Shown here piece by piece: positions 1-4,987 of a stretch of DNA of 7,069 nt; positions within the stretch are counted from its first letter, which is position 1; each line of letters starts with the position of its first letter. The DNA is from Aquisalimonas sp. (GTDB taxonomy: Bacteria; Pseudomonadota; Gammaproteobacteria; Nitrococcales; Aquisalimonadaceae): assembly GCA_007127625.1 (NCBI GenBank), contig SKYZ01000140.1:1-7069 (forward strand). The letters run 5' to 3'. Both the position numbers and the translations under genes were made by a program. The notes below the pieces were generated by a model that saw nothing but the letters and a program-made list of their open reading frames with translations, had not been told where the DNA came from and did not search any database.

Positions 1-217
1 CGTGGTCTCCGTGGTCTCCGTGGTCTCCGTGGTCTCCGTGGTCTCCGTGGTCTCCGTGGTCTCCGTGGTCTCCGTGGTCTCCGTGATCTCCGTGATCTCC
101 GTGATCTCCGTGATCTCCGTGATCTCCACCATGATCGTGGTCATTCTGCGCCATTGCCAGCGGTGATATGGCCAGGGCGAGAGCGAACAGGAGCGTTGCC
201 AGTAATTGCCGATGCAT
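1..217 (-). CDS. Exported Gly-Asp-His repeat protein, 5' part only (likely periplasmic metal-binding)
   Basis: The ATG is at 217-215, two bases after the stop of the barrel gene. A GGAGGA Shine-Dalgarno (plus-strand TCCTCC, 226-231) lies 8 bases before it, inside the end of that gene, so translation is probably coupled. The protein starts with a clear Sec signal peptide (MHRQLLATLLFALALAISPL, then AMA, predicted cut before Q24). A short linker QNDHDHGG follows, then at least 14 exact Gly-Asp-His triplets, still running at the window edge. The evenly spaced His and Asp side chains suggest binding of Cu, Ni or Zn ions in the periplasm, which fits the copper context; this is inference. I recognise no named family. 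The gene is cut by the window border, so its length, its C-terminus and any folded domain after the repeat are unknown. The reading frame and signal peptide are seen directly and are secure. Confidence 0.85.
   Translation of the reverse strand, partial: MHRQLLATLLFALALAISPLAMAQNDHDHGGDHGDHGDHGDHGDHGDHGDHGDHGDHGDHGDHGDHGDHGDH
2..127. repeat. 9-bp tandem repeat, 14 exact units, coding for Gly-Asp-His
   Basis: The plus-strand unit is GTGGTCTCC (nine units, 2-82) or GTGATCTCC (five units, 83-127), with no other change and no indel. Read on the minus strand each unit is GGA-GAC-CAC or GGA-GAT-CAC, so copy-number change never breaks the frame. The two blocks differ only at the Asp codon, which suggests two separate expansions by slippage or unequal crossing-over. 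A further unit begins at base 1, so the array continues outside the window. Assembly collapse or expansion here is possible. Confidence 0.97.
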
Positions 218-219
218 GA

Positions 220-1437
220 TCAATGTCCTCCGAAACTCGGACCCGGCAGCAACATGTCGTGCTCCAGGTGGATGATGTCGTCACGCCGACCGACCGACTT
301 GTTGAACGTGTGATCGAACTGCATGCTGATGCCGAACTGCACCGTGGTCTCGTGCTCCAGGCCAAGGCCCCGGCGCAGATCCCCCTCGTAGCGCTCGTGC
401 GCGATCTGGGCCACCGCATCGATGCCGTTGCCCAGGCGCCAGGCGAAACTCGGCAGCACCGCATAACGGCGGGCGTTGTCGAAGTCACCGTAGTCCTGTC
501 CGGCCAGGGTCAATGCCGCCTGCCAGCGCTGCTGCAGGTAGGGGCGGTGGCGATAGCGCAGGGAGGCCACGGCAGCCGTTGCATCACTGCGCGCCCGCTC
601 GAGGTCACCGACAAGCGATCCCGAGTCCTCGCCCTGGCTCCACATGAACTGGGTGTCCAGATGCAGCAGCCGCTCCGGGTGGCCGCTGATGTTGAAGCCG
701 GCCCCGACCTGCACCGTCACGAGATCACCGTCATCCAGACCACCTCGCTCGTCGAAGGGCTGCACGTCCATGGACAGGCCTGCGAAGGTCAGCCCGCGGT
801 CAGTATCCACGGTCTCCGGAACGTAGTAGTGCAGTCCGAGGGAGCCGCTGTTGAGGTTTCCGTACCGCGGATCCCCCGGAAGCCCCTCCGGCCTCGCCAG
901 GGCGGCCGCCGTCATGCCGAAATACGGCGTGAACCACCAGTCCGCCGCCAGCTGCTCGCCGTACAGGGTCAGGGTGTCACTGTCTTCCTCCAGACGGGCG
1001 TTGGGTACGTGGGTGTAGGCGAGCAGGTCGTCATCCCGCACTGTGGGGAAGCGCACCAAGTTGTTCGGCAGCCCCGTGCGCCCGATCCGGGCCTCCCATT
1101 GCCGGCCGCCGACACCAGCGTAGGCCTGGTGCAAGAACACGCTCTCGTTCATGTCGGTGTCCCCCAGCGCCTTGAAGCCGAAAGCACCGAAGCCGTAGTG
1201 GTTGTCGTCGTGCAGGTGCTTGGCAAAGCCGAGCAGCAGGCTGGAGTCCTCGATGTCGACGCCTTCTTCGGAGGTCGCACCCTCATCGACACGCTGGAGC
1301 TGCTCGAAGTCCACGGTTGCCAGAGCGCGCCCGCCGATGACGATCTCGGGGGGCACATGGGGGTCGATCTCGAACGCACTGGCCGGCAGCGCCATCGTGA
1401 GCAGGGCGCCGGTCATCATCAGGGCATGCTGTTTCAT
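220..1437 (-). CDS. Outer-membrane beta-barrel protein in the position of CopB
   Basis: A 405-residue exported protein. I chose the ATG at 1437 because AGGAGG (minus strand, 1449-1444) sits six bases upstream; the GTG at 1452 would place that site inside the gene. Residues 1-21 form a Sec signal peptide ending LPASA. The rest alternates polar and aromatic/hydrophobic residues in short stretches typical of barrel strands, for example HYGFGAFGFKALG, LTLYGEQLAADWWFTPYFGM and TVQFGISMQFDHTF, with acidic loops between. It lacks the Met/His-rich N-terminus and the tryptophan-rich blocks I associate with classical CopB/PcoB, so I do not give that symbol. After the last plausible strand, ending in Phe, there is an unusual tail of about 27 residues with several His/Asp. 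It lies 11 bases after the oxidase stop, so it is surely co-transcribed with it. A role in copper handling at the outer membrane is inferred from position; a general porin-like protein is the alternative. Confidence 0.8.
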   Translation of the reverse strand: MKQHALMMTGALLTMALPASAFEIDPHVPPEIVIGGRALATVDFEQLQRVDEGATSEEGVDIEDSSLLLGFAKHLHDDNHYGFGAFGFKALGDTDMNESVFLHQAYAGVGGRQWEARIGRTGLPNNLVRFPTVRDDDLLAYTHVPNARLEEDSDTLTLYGEQLAADWWFTPYFGMTAAALARPEGLPGDPRYGNLNSGSLGLHYYVPETVDTDRGLTFAGLSMDVQPFDERGGLDDGDLVTVQVGAGFNISGHPERLLHLDTQFMWSQGEDSGSLVGDLERARSDATAAVASLRYRHRPYLQQRWQAALTLAGQDYGDFDNARRYAVLPSFAWRLGNGIDAVAQIAHERYEGDLRRGLGLEHETTVQFGISMQFDHTFNKSVGRRDDIIHLEHDMLLPGPSFGGH

Positions 1438-1443
1438 GCGGCA

Positions 1444-1449
1444 CCTCCT
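1444..1449 (-). promoter_or_regulatory. Shine-Dalgarno AGGAGG deciding the barrel-protein start
   Basis: Read on the minus strand, TGAGGAGGTGCCGCATG: the oxidase stop TGA (1451-1449) overlaps the first base of AGGAGG, and six bases separate the site from the ATG at 1437. This supports the shorter start over the in-frame GTG at 1452, and coupling between oxidase and barrel translation. Confidence 0.8.
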
Positions 1450-2732
1450 CACTGGTTGATGGTGGTGGACGGCACATAGGGCGGGTCGCCCATGTCCTCG
1501 TACTCGAGCATGGTGATCATGCCCCCCGGGTAGATGCCGTTGTTGCGGCTGTGAATCTCCTTGTGATCGTGGAAATCCCAGAAGCCCGGGTTGTTGCCGT
1601 AGACGATGATGTCCACGGTTTTGCCCGGGGTGACCGGCACCGTGTTGAGCTTGATCGGCTGAGGCAGCGGATTGCCGTCCTCGGCCACCTTCCAGAACTG
1701 GTGCCCGTGCAGGTGCATGTGGTGGTCGGCGATGCCGCCGTTGATCAGCCGGATGCGGATGTACTCCCCCTGGCGGATGCGCAGGTGGCCGTGCTCGCCC
1801 ACCGTGGAGGGGTAGGACTTGCCGTTGATGGCGAAGAAGTTGGGCTGGATGGTGCCGCCGGGGGCGTTGCCGCGGGTATACGGCGGCCGCCAGCCGTCCT
1901 CGATGGCCTTGACGAAGTCCTCGTAGCGCTTGAAAAAGCCGTGGGTGGCCGGCGACAGCCGCCCGTCGCCCATGAGCTTGTTCACCTGCCCCATGCCTTC
2001 CAGCACCTCGTTGATGTGCTCCCGGGTGAACTCGAGATCGAAACTCTCGAGCACCAGCACGTAGTCCCGCTCATAGGGGAACTGCTCACGAATGGGATCA
2101 TTGGGCGAGTCGATGATGAACGCCCCGTGCAGGGCCGACATCATGTGCAGCGGCGTTCCCCAGTGGCAATGGTAGAAGCGCGTGCCGTGGGGGCGTGCCT
2201 GGAAGCGGTAGGTGAACGTCTCGCCCGGGTGCACCGGATCGTGGGACATCATGGGCACGCCGTCCATGGTGTAGATGAGGTCCACGCCGTGCCAGTGGAT
2301 GGTGTGCATCTCCTCGGTGTTGTTGGTGACGTTCACCTCGATCCAGTCGTTCTCGTTGACCCGGAACACCGGGCCGGGCACCTGGTTGTTGAAGGCAAAC
2401 GCCGGAAACCTCACGCCGGGCAGCAGCTCGTGCTCCACCAGGTCGAAGCTCATGTCGAAAACGCGGTAGTCCACGTCGTCGGGTGCGCCCGGGAGCACGT
2501 GGCGGTCGTGTTCGTGGGCGTGATCCTGCATGAACATCATCGAACCCTTGCCGGGCTCGTGCAGGTGGCGCGGGGCGACACCGAAGTCTTCGGGGGTGGA
2601 GCGGCCCGATGCCGCCAGGGGCGCCGCCACGGCGCCACCGGCGATGGCTCCGGCCGTCTTCAGGAAGCGGCGACGAACGGGGTCGGTCGCCTGTCCGGCA
2701 CTGTCGTGCCGATCATTGTTGTTGCTGGACAT
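1449..2732 (-). CDS. Tat-exported two-domain multicopper oxidase (CopA/CueO-like role)
   Basis: A 427-residue multicopper oxidase, likely oxidising Cu(I) to the less toxic Cu(II) in the periplasm with O2 as acceptor (known for CueO/CopA, inferred here). RRRFLK at 20-25 plus a hydrophobic stretch to about 42 is a Tat signal, so it is exported folded with copper loaded. Domain 1 carries HTIHWHG (His143, 146, 148) and FYHCHWGTPLHMM (His188, Cys189, His190, His196, Met197/198). Domain 2 carries HHMHLHGHQF (His337/338, 340, 342, 344) and DFHDHKEIH (His388, His390, His394). The HCH cysteine is in domain 1, and domain 2 has Asp389 where it would be. So the type 1 copper should be in domain 1 only, the 'type C' two-domain pattern. 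Canonical CopA is about 600 residues with three domains; this is not a truncation, since all four His motifs are present. GAGGTG five bases before the ATG supports the start. It follows a small His/Cys gene by 66 bases. Confidence 0.93.
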   Translation of the reverse strand: MSSNNNDRHDSAGQATDPVRRRFLKTAGAIAGGAVAAPLAASGRSTPEDFGVAPRHLHEPGKGSMMFMQDHAHEHDRHVLPGAPDDVDYRVFDMSFDLVEHELLPGVRFPAFAFNNQVPGPVFRVNENDWIEVNVTNNTEEMHTIHWHGVDLIYTMDGVPMMSHDPVHPGETFTYRFQARPHGTRFYHCHWGTPLHMMSALHGAFIIDSPNDPIREQFPYERDYVLVLESFDLEFTREHINEVLEGMGQVNKLMGDGRLSPATHGFFKRYEDFVKAIEDGWRPPYTRGNAPGGTIQPNFFAINGKSYPSTVGEHGHLRIRQGEYIRIRLINGGIADHHMHLHGHQFWKVAEDGNPLPQPIKLNTVPVTPGKTVDIIVYGNNPGFWDFHDHKEIHSRNNGIYPGGMITMLEYEDMGDPPYVPSTTINQ

Positions 2733-2798
2733 GAATACACCTCGTCTGAACGGATCAGCAGTCCGGCCACGGGTAATCGCCCGCGGCCGCGTAAGCGT

Positions 2799-3128
2799 TC
2801 AGGCGCGGTGTCTTGGAGGTCTCAGAAGGGTGTCGATGCGGGCAACCGGTTGGCCCGAGTATCGGTCAGGTGCAAGGGCCGCGACATGGCCTGGGCCTGC
2901 ATCATCAGCGGTCACCGGTGCCCCGGCGAGGCAAAGGCTGCACAAACCGCATTCCCCGGCTTCATGGTGTTCGCTGTGGGTGCTGTGCAGCTGATGATGA
3001 CCGGCGTCGGCCGTATGCGCCGCCTCTGCCTCGTGGCCCTGCATGTCTGGCATACCGGCCTGCACCGCCCCGCCCAGGAGCAGTTGCAGCACCAGAATCA
3101 GCAGAATGACCGGGCGGAAGACACGCAT
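2799..3128 (-). CDS. Small exported His/Cys-rich protein upstream of the oxidase (CopL-like or DUF2946-like)
   Basis: The 109-residue reading starting MRVFRPVILLILVLQLLLGG has a signal peptide (cut near VQA, residues 22-24), then a His-rich stretch (HEAEAAH..HHQLHSTHSEHH, about 30-56), a Cys cluster ECGLCSLCLAG (about 60-70) and a polar tail ending LLRPPRHRA. The open frame extends upstream to 3287, but that would put the 22-bp palindrome inside the gene and the signal peptide deep inside the protein, so I prefer 3128. No good Shine-Dalgarno precedes it. The layout (leader, His patch, Cys-x2-Cys-x2-Cys pattern, Arg-Pro-Pro end) and the place directly before a copper oxidase resemble the CopL metal-binding regulators of Xanthomonas and also DUF2946 proteins. 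I cannot choose between them. The likely role is binding periplasmic copper, either as a buffer or to adjust expression of the genes behind it (inference). Confidence 0.65.
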   Translation of the reverse strand: MRVFRPVILLILVLQLLLGGAVQAGMPDMQGHEAEAAHTADAGHHQLHSTHSEHHEAGECGLCSLCLAGAPVTADDAGPGHVAALAPDRYSGQPVARIDTLLRPPRHRA

Positions 3129-3136
3129 AATGTTAC

Positions 3137-3166
3137 ACAATACGCTTTGGGCTAGTGTCCTGTCAC
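3137..3166 (-). promoter_or_regulatory. Candidate sigma70-type promoter of the leftward operon
   Basis: On the minus strand, GTGACA (3166-3161, five of six with TTGACA) is followed after 18 bases by TATTGT (3142-3137, four of six with TATAAT). The start point would fall near 3130, only a base or two before the ATG at 3128, so the message would be almost leaderless, in keeping with the absence of a clear ribosome site. The -35 lies inside one arm of the 22-bp inverted repeat. Other weak boxes exist nearby on both strands, for example TTGATC at 3235-3240 on the plus strand facing the rightward gene, so this is a suggestion only. Confidence 0.3.
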
Positions 3167-3201
3167 CCAAGTTCATAACGAACTTGGGTGACAGGACACT
3201 A
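3153..3201. repeat. Perfect 22-bp inverted repeat with 5-base loop in the divergent control region
   Basis: The left arm 3153-3174 begins TAGTGTCCTGTCACCC and ends AAGTTC. The right arm 3180-3201 is its exact reverse complement, and the loop 3175-3179 is ATAAC. There is no T-run after either arm, so it is not a standard intrinsic terminator. Both outer ends are TA, which is what a TA-targeting mobile element (IS630/mariner-like) leaves. Explanations include a minimal MITE or the fused ends of an IS, an operator, or an RNA hairpin. It separates the two divergent gene groups. Confidence 0.9.
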
Positions 3202-3315
3202 AATCTACGCCAGCGGAGGTAATCCTGCACCGACTTGATCCCGGTCAATTCTTCATGTGTATGAGCGGCTACAGTGGGCATCATCAATACTCTTTACTGG
3301 TGACGGTCCGGAATC

Positions 3316-3744
3316 ATGCCGCAGCACGCAGGCCACAGTTCCAGCACTCCCGACGCGCCCCGGCCGGTGTGTTCCTGGCGGCTGTTGCTGCTGGTCCTGC
3401 TCGTGCTGCTACCCGTCACCCTGGCACTGGCATCTCCGGAGCATGTGCACCCCGCCGGCGAGTCCTCCGGCGAACCCCGTATTCACGCGCACGACCCTTC
3501 GGAGACGCCGACCTGCCACCACGGAGGTCACCAGCATGCGGTGCCGGGGCTGATTGCCGACAAGCGCGACCTGGACGTTCCCCATTCCGGTGGCGACCCC
3601 GATCAGGAGTCTACCGCAACGCTGTCGCAGGGCCCGACGACGACGTTCACTCCCGAAGTCGCGTCCACCTCCCCCGAACGGTTGTCCATCCACGCCGACC
3701 ATAGCCTCCCGGTTTACCTGCTGACGCAGCGCTTCCGCGCCTGA
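3316..3744 (+). CDS. His-rich exported or membrane-anchored protein of unknown family
   Basis: A 142-residue protein. Residues 1-20 are polar, and 21-39 (WRLLLLVLLVLLPVTLALA) form a strong hydrophobic segment that could be a late signal peptide or a membrane anchor. Then follow His-rich patches: EHVHP, IHAHD, CHHGGHQHAV (about 42-76). The middle part is low in structure and rich in Pro, Ser and Thr. The C-terminus LPVYLLTQRFRA is compact and looks conserved; from memory, small exported proteins at copper-efflux loci end in a similar 'YLLTQRLR'-type motif, but I cannot verify this. The start is the first ATG with the frame open; the ribosome site is weak (GGTGACGG region). It is transcribed away from the leftward operon. 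A periplasmic copper-binding role is inferred from His content and neighbours. The frame is supported by GC-rich third positions and the plausible leader. Confidence 0.65.
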   Translation: MPQHAGHSSSTPDAPRPVCSWRLLLLVLLVLLPVTLALASPEHVHPAGESSGEPRIHAHDPSETPTCHHGGHQHAVPGLIADKRDLDVPHSGGDPDQESTATLSQGPTTTFTPEVASTSPERLSIHADHSLPVYLLTQRFRA

Positions 3745-3750
3745 TTCAGC

Positions 3751-3805
3751 GACCTCCCGCAGCGCTGCGCCAACAGGCGTTCCCTGAACATTGACCCGGG
3801 AGGTC
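3751..3805 (+). promoter_or_regulatory. Inverted repeat that could hide the ribosome site of the next gene
   Basis: GACCTCCCG (3751-3759) is the exact reverse complement of CGGGAGGTC (3797-3805), with a 37-base loop. The right arm contains GGGAGGT, the Shine-Dalgarno of the gene starting at 3813. In the mRNA the two could pair and mask it. A nine-base match over this distance in GC-rich DNA can also arise by chance. Confidence 0.3.
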
Positions 3806-3812
3806 ACTACCC

Positions 3813-4046
3813 ATGCATTCCCTGATTCACGACACCGGCGCGGGCTTCTGGCTCGGTCACTCGCTCATGGTGCTTCTCATGATCACCGTCCTCGCCCTGG
3901 CGCTTGCCGGCGCCTACCTGCTCCTCTCCGCCCTGCTGGAGCGGCGCGAGACGGGCAGCGGTGAGACGGTGCATGCGCGGGCGGAGCGATACGCGCAGAG
4001 CGAAATGGACCGGGAGGAGTCTCTCCGGCGCCATGATCCATCTTGA
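3813..4046 (+). CDS. Small one-TM protein with a degenerate SHOCT-like tail
   Basis: A 77-residue protein with GGGAGGT at 3798-3804, eight bases before the ATG. Residues 1-16 are polar with three His, and about 17-42 (LMVLLMITVLALALAGAYLL) is one transmembrane helix. The tail ERYAQSEMDREESLRR (about 58-73) matches [17 protein letters not shown] of the SHOCT protein at 5231-5563: nine of the first twelve positions are the same. The motif here has lost the Gly and the aromatic residue after DREE and is one residue shorter, so I call it degenerate. SHOCT is a short C-terminal oligomerisation-type domain of unclear role. Function is unknown; the tail should sit in the cytoplasm if the N-terminus is outside. 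The stop TGA (4044-4046) lies inside the -35 of the following CueR-type promoter. Confidence 0.7.
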   Translation: MHSLIHDTGAGFWLGHSLMVLLMITVLALALAGAYLLLSALLERRETGSGETVHARAERYAQSEMDREESLRRHDPS

Positions 4047-4073
4047 CCTTCCAATGATTGGAGGGATTACGCT
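4043..4073 (+). promoter_or_regulatory. CueR/MerR-type copper-responsive promoter with 19-bp spacer
   Basis: A -35 TTGACC (4043-4048) and a -10 TACGCT (4068-4073) are 19 bases apart, the overlong spacing characteristic of MerR-family promoters. The spacer holds the dyad CCTTCCAATGATTGGAGGG (4047-4065), centred on G4056, with eight of nine arm positions complementary. This is very close to the TTGACCTTCC...GGAAGG layout known for E. coli copA and cueO under CueR. It lies about 95 bases before the Met-rich gene at 4167 and should drive it, and perhaps the genes onward to the ATPase. CueR distorts such DNA on Cu(I) binding to align the two boxes. The regulator itself is not in this window. Confidence 0.8.
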
Positions 4074-4153
4074 TTTTGGCTGCATTACCGGCAACGTACG
4101 CCACATGCAGGCCCTAGCATCTACTTGATTCCATTCAATGAAGCACACGCTTC

Positions 4154-4159
4154 AGGAGG
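4154..4159 (+). promoter_or_regulatory. Shine-Dalgarno AGGAGG deciding the Met-rich gene start
   Basis: AGGAGG ends seven bases before ATG 4167. The same frame is open back to an ATG at 4125, but that one has no ribosome site and would put charged residues before the signal peptide. The site therefore supports the start at 4167. Confidence 0.85.
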
Positions 4160-4166
4160 TTCCGAA

Positions 4167-4829
4167 ATGACGATGAATCGAACCTACAAGGCAGCACTCG
4201 GTCTGGCCCTCATCGTGGGCGCAGGCACCCTTGGCGTCGTCGGCGCCCAGGGCATGCAGGGCATGATGGGCGGTGGCATGCACGGCAGCGGCCAGGGCGG
4301 CATGATGCAGGACTGCCCGATGATGGGAGGTGAGTCCGGCGGCATGGGGGGCATGATGGGTGGCGGTATGCATGGCGGTGGCCAGGGTGGCATGGGCATG
4401 CATGGCGGCATGATGCAGGGCGGCGGCATGGGCATGTCCGGCAAGGGCATGCACGGCGGCATGGGCATGATGCAGGGGCTGGACATGGATGATGACCAGC
4501 GCGAGCAACTCCGCGAGCGCCGCAGCGAGCATCGCCACGAGCAGTTCAGCCGCATGGCAGAAATGATGGACCTGCGTGAGGAGATGCATGCCCAGATGCA
4601 CTCCGAGCGCCCCGACCCTGATGCTGTCCGCGAACTGCACGGCCGCATGGCCGATCTCCACGGCGACATGATGGCCGACCGCATCCGCCTGCAGAATGAC
4701 ATGCAGGACATGCTTACCGACGAGCAGCGAGAGCGGATGCGCGAGGGCATGCAGGAACGCCGCGGTGGCATGGGTGGCGAGCGTGGCGGGGATGGTGACC
4801 ACCAGCGCCACCACGGCGGCGGTTCGTAA
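4167..4829 (+). CDS. Met/Gly/His-rich periplasmic protein with Spy/CpxP-like C-terminal region
   Basis: A 220-residue protein with a Sec signal peptide at 1-27 (AALGLALIVGAGTLGVVGA). Residues about 29-105 are low complexity, made of GGM, GMM and GMHGG blocks with about 23 Met, several His and one Cys (QDCPMM), and with an internally repeated GGGMHGxGQGGM. Residues about 106-200 are helical and charged (DQREQLRERRSEHRHEQ... to LTDEQRERMREGM); LTDEQ is the LTxxQ signature of the Spy/CpxP/ZraP family, periplasmic chaperone or metal-binding proteins. The tail is Gly/His-rich. Met clusters are a known soft ligand set for Cu(I)/Ag(I), so a copper sponge joined to a Spy-like domain is the likely reading. 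It is the first gene after the CueR-type promoter and a REP pair follows the stop, so it may be expressed highly from its own short message. The long frames on the opposite strand are mirror images of this biased composition. Confidence 0.85.
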   Translation: MTMNRTYKAALGLALIVGAGTLGVVGAQGMQGMMGGGMHGSGQGGMMQDCPMMGGESGGMGGMMGGGMHGGGQGGMGMHGGMMQGGGMGMSGKGMHGGMGMMQGLDMDDDQREQLRERRSEHRHEQFSRMAEMMDLREEMHAQMHSERPDPDAVRELHGRMADLHGDMMADRIRLQNDMQDMLTDEQRERMREGMQERRGGMGGERGGDGDHQRHHGGGS

Positions 4830-4840
4830 GCGGCCGGCCA

Positions 4841-4914
4841 TGTGGGAGCGGCTTTAGCCGCGACGGTTCTGGCGATGAGCGCCACACACGGTCGCGGCTT
4901 GCGCCGCTCCTACA
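4841..4914. repeat. REP-type inverted pair (BIME-like) after the Met-rich gene
   Basis: The left copy 4841-4864 starts TGTGGGAGCGGCTTTAGCCG. The right copy 4891-4914, read on the minus strand, starts TGTAGGAGCGGCGCAAGCCG. Both end CGAC, 20 of 24 positions agree, and a 26-base spacer separates them. Each copy is itself a small GCGGC...GCCGC hairpin and the pair can form one large stem. 'GGAGCGGCTT.AGCCGCGA' is the well-known REP pattern of pseudomonads, xanthomonads and relatives, moved by RAYT enzymes encoded elsewhere. It could end or stabilise the upstream message. It occupies most of the 158-base gap before the next gene; the remainder shows only that gene's GGAGGA. Confidence 0.85.
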
Positions 4915-4987
4915 ACGACGTTAATCCAGGGCCTAGCTGAAGATGCACGGCCCCCGTTAACACGCTCCACCCACGGAGGATCCGCCC

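Noticed and set aside
1..127. Repeat array as a CRISPR or noncoding satellite
   Set aside because: Units are 9 bp without spacers and lie in frame behind a signal peptide with a good ribosome site; it is a coding repeat.
223..1479. Long plus-strand open frame opposite the barrel gene (418 codons)
   Set aside because: It mirrors the GC-rich minus-strand gene, has no signal peptide, ribosome site or domain, and the minus strand has a leader and barrel pattern.
1551..3155. Long plus-strand open frame opposite the oxidase and the small His/Cys gene (534 codons)
   Set aside because: The minus strand encodes an unmistakable multicopper oxidase; the plus reading is Val/His/Asp-biased antisense product and runs through two genes and a gap.
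3153..3201. Palindrome as an intrinsic terminator
   Set aside because: No T-run follows either arm, and it lies between divergent gene starts where no transcript is expected to end.
3129..3287. Upstream extension of the small His/Cys gene to 3287
   Set aside because: It would run through the palindrome and the control region and bury the signal peptide at residue 54.
3791..3812. TTGACC at 3792-3797 as a second CueR-type promoter
   Set aside because: No matching dyad or -10 at 19 bases; the bases after it are the ribosome site and start of the small TM gene.
4152..4885. Two minus-strand open frames opposite the Met-rich gene
   Set aside because: They are antisense readings of GGC/ATG-rich codons (His/Ala-rich or Pro/Met-rich strings) with no start signals.
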